From Paraburkholderia sp. PREW-6R (lineage in GTDB: Bacteria; Pseudomonadota; Gammaproteobacteria; Burkholderiales; Burkholderiaceae), in the NCBI RefSeq assembly GCF_039621805.1, contig NZ_CP155074.1, positions 1,674,001 through 1,738,000 on the forward strand: 64,000 nt of DNA, in the 5' to 3' direction. The position numbers were made by a program, and so were the translations under genes. Below are positions 50,689-60,084 of the stretch, piece after piece. Position 1 is the first letter of the stretch, and the number at the start of each line of letters is the position of its first letter. The notes below the pieces were generated by a model. That model saw only the letters and a list, made by a program, of their open reading frames with translations. It was not told where the DNA came from and made no database searches.

Positions 50689-51824
50689 CTATGAATACGC
50701 CAGCGTTCCTGAGCGCGCTTGCGCCGCGCCGCATCGTCATCTTTCGCGCGCTGCAGCTGGGCGACATGCTGTGCGCCGTGCCCGCGTTGCGAGCGCTGCG
50801 TGAGGCGGCGCCGGACGCACACATCGCGTTGATCGGCCTGCCGTGGGCGCAAAGTTTCGTGGATCGTTATGCGGATCTCGTCGACGAACTGATTGTGTTT
50901 CCTGGCGCGGTCGGCTTTCCCGAGCAACCGGAGTCCGATGCGCAACTGCCCGATTTTTTCGAGCAGATGCGCGCACGCCGTTTCGATCTGGCCATCCAGT
51001 TGCACGGAAGCGGCGGTATCGCCAACGATCTGTTATTCGAATTCGGTGCGAGGGCCTGCGCCGGCTTCGTGCAGCCTGAGGAAACGGTCCGGCAGGGTTG
51101 CTTCATTGGCTGGCCGGACGATCTGCCCGAATCGGAGCGCTATCTCGCATTGACCAGCGCGTTGGGCGCACCCGCCTCGGACCGGCAACTTTCGTTTCCG
51201 TTAGACGCACGCGACGCTGACGAATATGCGGAGCTTGTCGCCGTGCATGGTGTGGAAGCCGAGCGACTCGTGCTGATTCATCCTGGCGCGCAATTGCCGT
51301 CGCGTCGCTGGCCTGCCGAGCGTTTTGCCGGCGTGGCCGACAATCTCGCCGCCGACGGCTGGCAGATCGCCATCACCGGCACCGTGGCGGAAACACCGCT
51401 GACAGGCGCCGTGTTGGGCGCAATGACTTCGCCCGCGCTTCATCTGGCGGGCGCGACCTCGCTCGGTGGACTCGCGGCGCTGGTGGCGCACGCACGCCTC
51501 GTCGTGTGCAACGACACCGGCATTTCGCACATCGCAGCAGCGGTGAGGACCTCGTCGGTAGTGATTGCATCCGGCAGCGATACGCGACGCTGGGCGCCGC
51601 TCGACCACGCCCGGCACCTCGTACTCGCCGACTATCCGGCATGCCGGCCATGCAGTTTCCGCGAATGTCCGTATGGGCATCCTTGTGCGCTGAACGTGAG
51701 CGTCGAGCAGGTGGTCGACGCTGCACGTACCCAGCTCGCCCACGTGCTGGGCGCGCATCGCGGTGCACCGCACGCGCTGCATGCGTGCGGCTATCCTTTC
51801 ACGGAGCTGCCGCATGCTGCATGA
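50685..51824 (+). CDS. Glycosyltransferase family 9, second heptosyltransferase-like
   Basis: A 379-residue GT-B protein. It shows RALQLGDMLCAVPALRALRE, HPGAQLPSRRWPAERFAGV and CNDTGISHIAAAVRTSSVVI. A cysteine group (CRPCSFRECPYGHPC) close to the end parallels that of the first GT9. Starts in ATGA overlap with the GT2 gene. Two GT9 enzymes plus a GmhB-like phosphatase suggest more than one heptose residue in the product. Confidence 0.9.
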   Translation: MTMNTPAFLSALAPRRIVIFRALQLGDMLCAVPALRALREAAPDAHIALIGLPWAQSFVDRYADLVDELIVFPGAVGFPEQPESDAQLPDFFEQMRARRFDLAIQLHGSGGIANDLLFEFGARACAGFVQPEETVRQGCFIGWPDDLPESERYLALTSALGAPASDRQLSFPLDARDADEYAELVAVHGVEAERLVLIHPGAQLPSRRWPAERFAGVADNLAADGWQIAITGTVAETPLTGAVLGAMTSPALHLAGATSLGGLAALVAHARLVVCNDTGISHIAAAVRTSSVVIASGSDTRRWAPLDHARHLVLADYPACRPCSFRECPYGHPCALNVSVEQVVDAARTQLAHVLGAHRGAPHALHACGYPFTELPHAA

Positions 51825-52770
51825 CCGCCGACGCCTGCGCGTATTAACCTGGCACGTGCACGGCAACTACCTCTACTACCTCACGCAAACGCCGCATGAG
51901 TTCTATCTCGTCACGAAACCCGGGCATCCGCCGGGGCATGCCGGAAAAGTCGGTGTACTGCCGTGGGGCGACAACGTCCATGAAGTCTCGGCCGACGACG
52001 TGCGCAACCAGGAGTTCGACGTCATCCTGTATCAGCACAGGAGTCATTGGGAGCATGACCGCGAACAGGTGTTGAGCGCCGCACAGCAGCGATTGCCGCG
52101 TGTCTATATCGAACACGACCCGCCGCAGGAAAATCCGTTCGAACAGCGGCATTGGGTCGACGATCCAGGCACGCTGCTCGTTCACGTGACCCACTTCAAT
52201 CGCCTGATGTGGGACAGCGGCGCGACGCCGACTACGGTCATCGAACATGGTGTAGTCGTGCCTGAAGGGGTGCGTTACAGCGGAGAACTGGCACGTGGAA
52301 TCGTCGTGGTGAATCACCTGGCGCAACGCGGCCGCCGCCTTGGCGCAGACGTATTCACCGAAACCCGGGAACGGGTGCCGCTCGATCTGGTGGGAATGGA
52401 TGCGCAGAGTCTCGCTGGTATCGGCGAGATCGGCAATCTCGAACTCGCTGCGTTCACGGCACGCTATCGCTTCTTTTTCAATCCGATCCGCTGGACCAGC
52501 CTCGGTCTCGCGATTGTCGAAGCAATGACGATAGGGATGCCGATCGTCGGTCTCGCGACCACCGAACTGGCCACCGTCATTCGCAACGGCGAGAACGGCT
52601 TCATTCATACGGACGTCGACGCGCTCGTCGACGCGATGAACGCGCTGATTCGCGATCCCGGCGAAGCGCGGCGGCTTGGCGAAGGCGCACGGCTCACCGC
52701 GCTTGAGCGTTTTCACATCGACCGCTTTGCGCAGGAATGGCATGACACGTTGTTGCGCGTTGCAACTTGA
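51814..52770 (+). CDS. Glycosyltransferase, GT-B type (GT4-like)
   Basis: A 318-residue protein. The start RVLTWHVHGNYLYYLTQTPH and the C-terminal FFFNPIRWTSLGLAIVEAMT with GLATTELATVIRNGENGF give it the GT-B fold and the E-x7-E type motif of GT4 transferases. It is shorter than usual for GT4 (about 370). Overlaps the preceding GT9 gene by 11 bp. Donor and acceptor unknown. Confidence 0.82.
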   Translation: MLHDRRRLRVLTWHVHGNYLYYLTQTPHEFYLVTKPGHPPGHAGKVGVLPWGDNVHEVSADDVRNQEFDVILYQHRSHWEHDREQVLSAAQQRLPRVYIEHDPPQENPFEQRHWVDDPGTLLVHVTHFNRLMWDSGATPTTVIEHGVVVPEGVRYSGELARGIVVVNHLAQRGRRLGADVFTETRERVPLDLVGMDAQSLAGIGEIGNLELAAFTARYRFFFNPIRWTSLGLAIVEAMTIGMPIVGLATTELATVIRNGENGFIHTDVDALVDAMNALIRDPGEARRLGEGARLTALERFHIDRFAQEWHDTLLRVAT

Positions 52771-52808
52771 GTGCACGCAGCCCGTAACCTACCGAAGGAC
52801 GACGCACC

Positions 52809-53825
52809 ATGAAAGAACTCACCCGCAAGCGGATTCTGGTTACCGGCGGCGCCGGCTTCCTCGGCTCGCACCTATGCGAACGACTCGTCACGCAAGGGCA
52901 CGATGTGCTTTGCGTCGACAACTTTTATACCGGTACGAAAGACAACATCGCGCATCTCTTCGACTGCGCGAATTTTGAACTGATGCGTCACGACGTGACA
53001 TTTCCGTTATATGTCGAGGTGGATGAAATCTATAACCTTGCATGCCCTGCTTCGCCCATTCACTACCAGCATGATCCGGTGCAAACCACGAAGACGAGCG
53101 TGCATGGCGCAATCAACATGCTTGGGCTCGCCAAACGCGTGAAGGCAAAGATTTTTCAGGCGTCGACGAGCGAAGTGTATGGCGATGCGCTCGTGCATCC
53201 GCAGACGGAGGACTACTGGGGACACGTGAACCCGATCGGCCCACGTTCATGCTACGACGAAGGCAAGCGTTGTGCCGAGACACTGTTCATGGACTATCGC
53301 CGGCAGCACGGTCTGTCGATCCGCATTGCGCGGATCTTCAACACGTATGGGCCGCGCATGCACCCTGCCGATGGCCGGGTCGTGTCCAACTTCATGATGC
53401 AGGCACTGCAAGGCGATCCCATCACGCTGTATGGCGACGGGTCGCAGACGCGCTCGTTCTGTTACGTGGACGATATGGTGGACGCATTTATCCGCCTGAT
53501 GAACACGGCGGACGATCCCGCCGGCCCTGTCAATCTGGGCAATCCGCATGAAATCAGCATGCGTGAGATTGCGCAGCGCATTGTTGCGATTACGGGCTCC
53601 GCGTCGCCGATCGAACTCCGCCCTTTGCCAACCGACGACCCGTGGCACCGTCAGCCGGATATCACGCGTGCGCATCAGCTTCTTGGCTGGCAGCCCCATA
53701 CCGCACTGGACGACGGATTGCGCGCGACCGCCCGCTATTTCCGTGCACGGATCGAAGCCGGCGCGGGAGGTCGTGCAGCCGCTACTGCTGGAGTTGTCGC
53801 GCCGCCCGCACATAGCTCGCCATGA
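52809..53825 (+). CDS. UDP-glucuronate decarboxylase (UDP-xylose synthase)-like epimerase
   Basis: A 338-residue extended SDR enzyme. The NAD loop is VTGGAGFLGSHLCERL; DNFYTGTKDNIAHLF and the catalytic Y-x3-K in SCYDEGKRCAE (near 150) are diagnostic for UDP-glucuronate decarboxylases, which make UDP-xylose. RSFCYVDDMVDAFIRLMN also fits. GGACGACGC precedes the ATG. It is the last gene of the plus-strand cluster and probably provides its pentose donor. Its final 44 bp overlap the end of the recQ-like gene on the other strand. Confidence 0.88.
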   Translation: MKELTRKRILVTGGAGFLGSHLCERLVTQGHDVLCVDNFYTGTKDNIAHLFDCANFELMRHDVTFPLYVEVDEIYNLACPASPIHYQHDPVQTTKTSVHGAINMLGLAKRVKAKIFQASTSEVYGDALVHPQTEDYWGHVNPIGPRSCYDEGKRCAETLFMDYRRQHGLSIRIARIFNTYGPRMHPADGRVVSNFMMQALQGDPITLYGDGSQTRSFCYVDDMVDAFIRLMNTADDPAGPVNLGNPHEISMREIAQRIVAITGSASPIELRPLPTDDPWHRQPDITRAHQLLGWQPHTALDDGLRATARYFRARIEAGAGGRAAATAGVVAPPAHSSP

Positions 53826-55575
53826 AAGTGCGCGTGCGGCCGTCGGGAAACTGAACGGCGACCTGCTCACCGCTTGCGAGGGCCACTTCGCCCGCGCCGT
53901 AACGCGGCACCCGAACCGCGTCGCCTGGCGCCCACTGGCGTGGCGGCGCTTCGCGCTTGACTGCCGTTCCAGCGAGCGACTCAGGCGCGGATGGATTGTC
54001 CACGGCGATCGCTTCGCTGTCCGGACGTGCGTCGATCAGCGTAGGATTCACGCAGTTATCACACACGCCGCAGCGCTCCGCATGCATCGAGTCGCCATAG
54101 TAGTCGAGAATCGCGCGCCAACGACAGCGGCCAGTCTGCGCATAATCGATCATCTGCTGGAGCGTTTCCTTGTCGTGCGCGCTCATCTGCTCGAATTTTG
54201 CTGCGGCTTTCTCTACCGCGTCACGCGCGCTCGCCGCGGCATGGTCACCTGTCGCAGCACGCGTCAAAAGCCGATAACGACGCTGCCGGTCACGTCCCGC
54301 GATCCGGGCGTTCTGGAGCATGTTCAGTGCGACTTCTAGCTTTCCGCCGCCGACTTCCGGCAAATCGTTTTTGAGTGACGCGAGCGTCACGCCCTTTGCG
54401 TCTTCCTTGCAGTGCCTTGCCAGCGTATCGTACACACGTTGCGCCAGTTCGAGACTCGGATAACGCCCCGCCAGAAAGAATTGCTGGATGCGCCGGTCGT
54501 TGAGATCGAACAGCAGCACGCAATCGGCAGGCTCGCCATCGCGCCCCGCGCGGCCGGTTTCCTGGTAGTACGCATCGAGACTGCCGGGAATCTGGTAGTG
54601 GATCACGAAGCGGATATCGGCCTTGTCGATGCCCATCCCAAACGCGTTCGTTGCGATCATGAGCCGCGTATCGCCGGACATGAAGCTTTCCTGCGCCTGA
54701 TCGCGCGCCGCTGTCGGCAGGCGACCGTGATAGCGCGAAACAGACTCGCCCGCTTCGACGAGCCAGCCGTAAATGCGTTCGACATCGGCCACGGTGGCGG
54801 CGTAGATGATGCCCGAGCCTTTCAGCGAAGCGAGCAGTTCATGCAGTTGCTCGCGCTTGGCCTCGATCGCGCGAAGCGCACCGTCTTTGCCGCCGGCCGT
54901 GCTGACCTGAACCACGCGGTAGCGTAGATTCTCGCGCAACGTGCCCGTACGAACGATGCGCGGATCACGCAGCCCGAGAGACCGAACGATGTCGTCGAGC
55001 ACGGTGGCCGTTGCCGTCGCGGTCAGTGCGAGCACGGGCGGTTGGCCGAGCGCCTTCACCGCATTGGCGATTTCGAGGAATGCCGGCCGGAAATCGTGTC
55101 CCCAATGAGACACGCAATGTGCTTCGTCGACAACCACGAGTCCGACGCGCGGCGCCAGGCTCGCGTCAGGCCGCGAGCGCAGTATGTCGATGAAAGCCGG
55201 CTGCGCCAGGCGCTCCGGCGTAACGAACACGATACCGCTTTCGCCGGTCGCAATGCGTTGCAGTGCCTCGCGTTCCGCACGGCTGCGCAGTGTGCTGTTG
55301 ACCACCGTGCAATCGATTCCGGCCGCAAGCAGTTTGTCCGCCTGATCTTTCATCAACGCGATGAGCGGCGATACGACTAAGGTCACGCCATCCAGATGCA
55401 GTGCGGGCAGTTGGTAGCACAGCGATTTGCCTGCGCCGGTTGGCATGGTGGCAAGCGTGTCATGCCGCTCGAGCACGCTGCGAATGATGTCTTCCTGGCC
55501 GGCGCGCAGTCGCGCGATGCCGAACATGTTGCGCATGGTCTTGCGCATACTTCTAAGCCGCTGGTCGAGTGTCAT
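53782..55575 (-). CDS. RecQ-family ATP-dependent DNA helicase
   Basis: A 597-residue 3'-5' helicase. Motif I is MPTGAGKSLCYQ (Lys 50), motif II VVVDEAHCVSHWGHDFRP, motif VI near YYQETGRAGRDG. The RecQ-C zinc site is formed by the Cys in TGRCRW and RCGVCDNC near 475-500. No HRDC domain follows; the C-terminus instead has a small beta-rich segment (GDAVRVPRYGAGEVALASGE). This makes it a RecQ-like paralogue rather than canonical RecQ. It works in recombination and repair. Confidence 0.93.
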   Translation of the reverse strand: MTLDQRLRSMRKTMRNMFGIARLRAGQEDIIRSVLERHDTLATMPTGAGKSLCYQLPALHLDGVTLVVSPLIALMKDQADKLLAAGIDCTVVNSTLRSRAEREALQRIATGESGIVFVTPERLAQPAFIDILRSRPDASLAPRVGLVVVDEAHCVSHWGHDFRPAFLEIANAVKALGQPPVLALTATATATVLDDIVRSLGLRDPRIVRTGTLRENLRYRVVQVSTAGGKDGALRAIEAKREQLHELLASLKGSGIIYAATVADVERIYGWLVEAGESVSRYHGRLPTAARDQAQESFMSGDTRLMIATNAFGMGIDKADIRFVIHYQIPGSLDAYYQETGRAGRDGEPADCVLLFDLNDRRIQQFFLAGRYPSLELAQRVYDTLARHCKEDAKGVTLASLKNDLPEVGGGKLEVALNMLQNARIAGRDRQRRYRLLTRAATGDHAAASARDAVEKAAAKFEQMSAHDKETLQQMIDYAQTGRCRWRAILDYYGDSMHAERCGVCDNCVNPTLIDARPDSEAIAVDNPSAPESLAGTAVKREAPPRQWAPGDAVRVPRYGAGEVALASGEQVAVQFPDGRTRTFMASYVRAARQLQQ

Positions 55576-55896
55576 AAAGTGCGCGGTCTGTACTTAGGGC
55601 TGAGGCTGTTTGCTTCGCTGCTGCAACGTTGTCTGCATATTCAGCTGCCTATGGTCACTCATAGTGGATCCTGTTACCGGCCGATCCGGCTTGAACAAGC
55701 ACGTGAGCAAGCCGCGTTCCGCGGTCGGCGGTGCGACCCTGTGCGACCCGGTGCTAACCGAAGCTGGCTTGAAGCGTCTGGCACAGTGCAGCGCCCGGTC
55801 GTCGCATTTCTTCTGAAAAGCAATGGCGGGCATGCGCGGTGCTGCGGTTCGCAAACCGTCGCCAGATTGGCGCACGTTCGCACATAGGAGATCAGG
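55576..55896. other. Divergent region between recQ-like and formaldehyde dehydrogenase genes
   Basis: About 320 bp. It should contain both promoters. An open frame at 55610-55816 has no ribosome site and no recognisable family, so I see no gene here. Confidence 0.5.
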
Positions 55897-57033
55897 ATGA
55901 AAGCACTCGTGTATGAAGGCCCCCGTCAGGTTGTCGTGAAAGACATGCCCGACGCGAAGATCGAGCGTCCGAACGATGTTCTCGTCAGAATCACCACGAC
56001 CAACATTTGCGGCTCCGACCTGCATATGTATGAGGGCCGCACGAACATGGAAACAGGCCGTATTCTTGGCCACGAAAATCTCGGCGTAGTCGTGGAGGTG
56101 GGACCCGGCGTCGAGCGGATCAAAGTCGGTGATCGCGTATGCCTCCCGTTCAATATCGGTTGCGGCTTCTGCAAGAACTGCGAGCGCGGGTTGACCGGCT
56201 TCTGTCTGACAGCCAATCCGGGCATGGCGGGCGCGGCCTACGGTTTTGCTGGAATGGGCCCCTATAGCGGCGGCCAGGCTGAATATCTGCGCGTGCCATT
56301 CGGCGACTTCAACTGCCTCGTATTGCCGCCCGATGCGCTCGAAAAGGAAAACGATTATGTGATGCTGTCGGACATTTTTCCGACCGGCTATCACGCAACG
56401 GAGCTTGCGGGCGTGTTGCCCGGTGAAAGCGTGGTGATCTACGGCGCCGGGCCAGTGGGATTAATGGCTGCTCTGTCGGCGCAGATCAAAGGCGCAAGCA
56501 AGATCATGGTGGTCGATAGTCATCCTGATCGTTTGAAACTCGCTGAAAAGATCGGCGCCATTCCAGTAGACGACAGCGACGGCCATTCAGCGGATCGCAT
56601 TCTGGAAATGACCGGCGGCGAAGGCGCGGACCGTGGCTGTGAATGTGTCGGTTATCAGTGCAGCTGCAAGGGGCATGAAGTGCCGAACCTGACCATGAAC
56701 AACCTGATCAAGGCCGTCCGTCCGACAGGCGGCATTGGTGTGGTGGGCGTGTTTGTCGCCGAAGATCCGAAGGCCGAGGACGACCTGGCGAAGAAAGGGC
56801 AGATCGCGCTCGATTTCGGCCAGTTGTGGATGAAGGGTCAGAAAATCGCTACCGGTCAGGCGAACGTGAAAGCCTATAACCGTCGTCTGCGTGACCTGAT
56901 TTCGGCAGGCAAGGCCAAGCCGTCGCAGATCATTTCTCATGAGTTGCCGCTGGAGCAGGCTGCGGAAGGCTACAAGCACTTTGACGAGCGGGACGAAGGT
57001 TGGACCAAGGTCGTGTTGAAGCCCGCGGCCTGA
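55897..57033 (+). CDS. Zinc alcohol dehydrogenase, glutathione-independent formaldehyde dehydrogenase type
   Basis: A 378-residue medium-chain dehydrogenase. The catalytic zinc site includes C38 (NICGSD) and H59-E60 (GHEN); the structural zinc site has C89, C92, C95 and C103 (GCGFCKNCERG). The long insert GMAGAAYGFAGMGPYSGGQAE region and the NAD loop YGAGPVGLMA match Pseudomonas FdhA. Oxidises formaldehyde or short aldehydes/alcohols with tightly bound NAD. AGGAG... precedes the ATG. It is monocistronic. Confidence 0.9.
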   Translation: MKALVYEGPRQVVVKDMPDAKIERPNDVLVRITTTNICGSDLHMYEGRTNMETGRILGHENLGVVVEVGPGVERIKVGDRVCLPFNIGCGFCKNCERGLTGFCLTANPGMAGAAYGFAGMGPYSGGQAEYLRVPFGDFNCLVLPPDALEKENDYVMLSDIFPTGYHATELAGVLPGESVVIYGAGPVGLMAALSAQIKGASKIMVVDSHPDRLKLAEKIGAIPVDDSDGHSADRILEMTGGEGADRGCECVGYQCSCKGHEVPNLTMNNLIKAVRPTGGIGVVGVFVAEDPKAEDDLAKKGQIALDFGQLWMKGQKIATGQANVKAYNRRLRDLISAGKAKPSQIISHELPLEQAAEGYKHFDERDEGWTKVVLKPAA

Positions 57034-57286
57034 GGCGCAATCCACCGTATGGCCGCCGCAGATTTGGCGACGGCTGCGCGCGTTCGTGCAGCCTGATCGA
57101 CGCGCAACCATATCGCCGGATGCCGGCCTCCCAGCAGAACGTCACCCGAGGGTTCGACAAAGGGCGAATGGCTATGAAATAGCCGGCATGGATCGACAAC
57201 GTTAAAATCGACGCCATGCCGGCTTGAATCGACCATCAGCCAGTGGTCAACGGCGACCTGCAACCTCTTTTGCTCAGGGTGTCGCG

Positions 57287-58180
57287 ATGCTGAAAACCAT
57301 TGCCACGAATCTGCTCGATATCGCGTACGACGAACAGGGTGACGCCAACGGCTGGCCGGCGGTTCTGCTGCATGGTTTTCCGTACGACGTCCACGCATAC
57401 GATGAAGTCGCGCCTCGCCTCGCATCTGCAGGCGCACGCGTGATCACGCCATATCTGCGCGGCTATGGACCCACGCGGTTTCTCGCGCCCACCACCCCCC
57501 GCTCGGGGCAACAGGCTGCGCTCGGCGCCGACCTGCTCGCGCTCCTCGACGCGCTTGAGATTGAACAGGCCATCCTGGGCGGTTACGACTGGGGCGGACG
57601 TGCGGCCTGTATCGCGGCCGCGTTGTTTCCTTCGAGAGCGCGCGGGCTCGTGTCGGTCAACGGCTACAACATCCAGAACATCGCGAGGGCGATGACACCC
57701 GATACCCCTGAGAAGGAACACCGGCTCTGGTATCAGTACTACTTTCACGGCGAACGCGGCCGCGCAGGTCTCGACGAAAACCGCGCGGATTTCTGCCGCC
57801 TGTTATGGTCGCTCTGGTCGCCCACCTGGAAATTCGACGACGAAACCTACGCGCGTACAGCGGTCGCGTTCGACAATCCGGACTTCGTCGACGTAGTCAT
57901 TCACTCGTACCGGCACCGGTTCGGCCTGGTTGAAGGCGACCCTCAGTTCGACGACCTGGAACGGCAACTGGCCGCCATGCCGCCCATCACCGTGCCCACT
58001 ATCACGCTCGACGGCGACGCCGACGGCGTGTCCCCGCCTGGCGCGAGACAGAACGGCCTCAAGCGTTTTACTGGACGCCATGAGAACCGTGTCGTGCCGA
58101 ACGTCGGACATAACCTGCCGCAGGAAGCGCCGGACGCTTTTGCACAGGCGCTACTCGATGTTCATGGATGGGCGGGGTAA
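57287..58180 (+). CDS. Alpha/beta hydrolase, epoxide hydrolase/haloalkane dehalogenase-like
   Basis: A 297-residue hydrolase. The oxyanion HGFP motif is LLHGFPYD; the nucleophile elbow is GGYDWGG near 105, so the nucleophile is Asp as in epoxide hydrolases and fluoroacetate dehalogenases rather than Ser. The catalytic His is in NVGHNLPQE near 275 and a cap domain with many Trp/Tyr (RLWYQYYFHG) lies between. AGGG lies 10 nt before the ATG. The substrate is unknown. Confidence 0.87.
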   Translation: MLKTIATNLLDIAYDEQGDANGWPAVLLHGFPYDVHAYDEVAPRLASAGARVITPYLRGYGPTRFLAPTTPRSGQQAALGADLLALLDALEIEQAILGGYDWGGRAACIAAALFPSRARGLVSVNGYNIQNIARAMTPDTPEKEHRLWYQYYFHGERGRAGLDENRADFCRLLWSLWSPTWKFDDETYARTAVAFDNPDFVDVVIHSYRHRFGLVEGDPQFDDLERQLAAMPPITVPTITLDGDADGVSPPGARQNGLKRFTGRHENRVVPNVGHNLPQEAPDAFAQALLDVHGWAG

Positions 58181-58294
58181 CGTAGTCGCCGCGCGCTGCC
58201 CGAGTGTTCATCAGGGGCGAAAGCGGCCAAGGGTCGGCAATCGTTCAAAACCCGCGTATCGTTCACCCATTCTGTCGACAAAGAGATCATCACG

Positions 58295-59203
58295 ATGTCA
58301 GACCGCAGGTCCGATGCCGCGCTTCGGCACATGGCCTCCGTCGTCGCGCTCGTCGTGGCGTTGGCGCTGGTCGTGGTCAAGTTGTGGGCATGGCTCGCAA
58401 CCGGCTCCATCTCGCTGCTGACCGCGGCCGCAGACGGGCTGGTCGACGTAGTCGCGTCGTCCGTGACTTTTGCGGGCGTGCGCTATGCCGCGCGACCTGC
58501 CGACAGCGGACACCGCTACGGGCATGGCAAGGCCGAGGCAGTGGCGGCTTTTGTGCAGGCGCTGCTGCTCGGCGCCGCCGCGGTCGGCCTTGGCGTCGAG
58601 TCGATCCGCCGTTTGCTCGTTCCCCAGCCGCTCAGCCAAACCGGCTTCGGCATTGCGGTGATCGTCGGCAGTTCTTTCGCGGCTGCCGGACTGGTCGCTA
58701 TGCAGACGCTCGTCGTTAGACGCACCCAGTCGACAGCCATTGCAGCGGACAGGGCGCACTATGTCACCGACGTCGCGGTCAACATCGCGGTACTGATCGC
58801 GCTATTGCTCGAACGTCTTCTTGGCTGGTTGTGGGCCGACTCGGTCGGTGCGCTCGCCATTTCTGTGTACATGCTGTGGAACGCTCGTGGGATGGCTATG
58901 CACGCGCTAGTCCAACTGCTCGACCGCGAGCTGGACCTTGCCGATCGCGAGCGCATCGAGGCCGCGGTGCGCGCCTGTGACGGCGTAGAGTCGGTGCACG
59001 ATCTGCGGACCCGAAATGGCGGCGACCGGATCTTCGTCGAGTTCCATCTGGAGGTGAACGGCGCGCTCACCGTCGAACAAGGTCACACCATTGGAGACAT
59101 TGCCGAAAAAGCGGTCCAACGGCTGTTCCAGGCTGCTGATGTCACGGCCCATCTCGAACCCGCAGGCATCGACGACGAGCGGCTGGACGATCTCGTCAAA
59201 TAG
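58295..59203 (+). CDS. Cation diffusion facilitator, FieF-like divalent metal exporter
   Basis: A 302-residue CDF protein with six membrane helices and a cytoplasmic C-terminal domain. The metal site is formed by AAADGLVDVVAS in helix II (two Asp four apart) and AHYVTDVAVN in helix V (His and Asp). HRYGHGKAE is the classic family motif. The signature first residue S is replaced by A (LTAAADGL). Exports iron, zinc or similar with proton exchange; metal choice is inferred from FieF likeness. Confidence 0.9.
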   Translation: MSDRRSDAALRHMASVVALVVALALVVVKLWAWLATGSISLLTAAADGLVDVVASSVTFAGVRYAARPADSGHRYGHGKAEAVAAFVQALLLGAAAVGLGVESIRRLLVPQPLSQTGFGIAVIVGSSFAAAGLVAMQTLVVRRTQSTAIAADRAHYVTDVAVNIAVLIALLLERLLGWLWADSVGALAISVYMLWNARGMAMHALVQLLDRELDLADRERIEAAVRACDGVESVHDLRTRNGGDRIFVEFHLEVNGALTVEQGHTIGDIAEKAVQRLFQAADVTAHLEPAGIDDERLDDLVK

Positions 59204-59227
59204 CACCGGTCGCCGGACCGGCAGAAG

Positions 59228-59815
59228 TCAACGCCCGTTCCGGGTTTCTTTCAGGTCGACGGGCGAGACGCCAGCGGTCGCGCCTTGTGCGCCCGTGCCC
59301 GGTTTGACAGAACCGTCGGCTTGAGGCACTTCTACCGGCTTCACTTCGACGGGCGCGGTGCCGTCTTCCTTCAGGCCCAGTTTGTCCGCAGTCTTAGGCG
59401 ACACATCGACAATCCGGCCTTTCACATAGGGCCCGCGATCCCTGATCTCGACGACCGCGCTGCTGCCATTCTCCAGATTCGTGACCTTCGCCTTGGTACC
59501 GAGCGGCAAGGTCTTGCTCGCGGCTTCGTTGGATTGCGGGTCCATTGGCGTGCCATCCGCCATTTTTTTCTTGTAGAACTCGTGTCCGTAATACGAGGCC
59601 TTGCCCTTGCGCGTCTTGCCGCTGCGGTCGAGCTTCATGTTTTCAGCGCCCTTTGTACTCGGCGAACTGACGGATACGGGGGCATCTGAATTCGAGTTTT
59701 GCGCTGCAAAACTGGCGCGCGCGAGGAATGGACAGAGGAAAGCAAAAACCGTAATGAGCGCAGCCTCGCGGCAGAGCCGCGAGCAATGAGTGAAGTTCAA
59801 GAGAGTTTTCGTCAT
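59228..59815 (-). CDS. RlpA-like double-psi beta-barrel protein
   Basis: A 195-residue exported protein. A signal peptide (hydrophobic 16-32, cleaved near ARA/SFA) precedes the RlpA barrel: KGKASYYGHEFYKKKMADG, ASKTLPLGTKAKVTNL and VEIRDRGPYVKGRIVDVS. The catalytic-like Glu, Asp and His of RlpA are partly visible, but there is no SPOR domain and no lipobox, so it is not the classic septal lytic transglycosylase. Probably acts on peptidoglycan. Confidence 0.85.
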   Translation of the reverse strand: MTKTLLNFTHCSRLCREAALITVFAFLCPFLARASFAAQNSNSDAPVSVSSPSTKGAENMKLDRSGKTRKGKASYYGHEFYKKKMADGTPMDPQSNEAASKTLPLGTKAKVTNLENGSSAVVEIRDRGPYVKGRIVDVSPKTADKLGLKEDGTAPVEVKPVEVPQADGSVKPGTGAQGATAGVSPVDLKETRNGR

Positions 59816-59909
59816 GCGCGCCCCTTCGCCCGTATTTAACTCTGTCGAAGGGCGACGGGTTACGTCTGCGCCCTGTTTGACATGAGTATTGGGGCTATTA
59901 GACAGTCCA

Positions 59910-59934
59910 ATACGTCAGCCGGAAATTGACGTAT
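59910..59934. promoter_or_regulatory. Dyad ATACGTCA-N9-TGACGTAT upstream of the rlpA-like gene
   Basis: Eight-bp perfect inverted arms, 95 bp upstream of the start codon, in the 269-bp gap to the next gene. It looks like an operator for a dimeric regulator. Confidence 0.5.
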
Positions 59935-60084
59935 GGTATATGTCCGGGCTTTGTCTGTTCAATATACGGATCGCGAAGTACGCACGCTTTTGCGCTGTTG
60001 ATGAATAATCGCTCCAGCACAAGGATGACTGTACGGTAACTGACCGACAGATCACCCCGACCTCCGTACGCGTATTGCGCGCTG

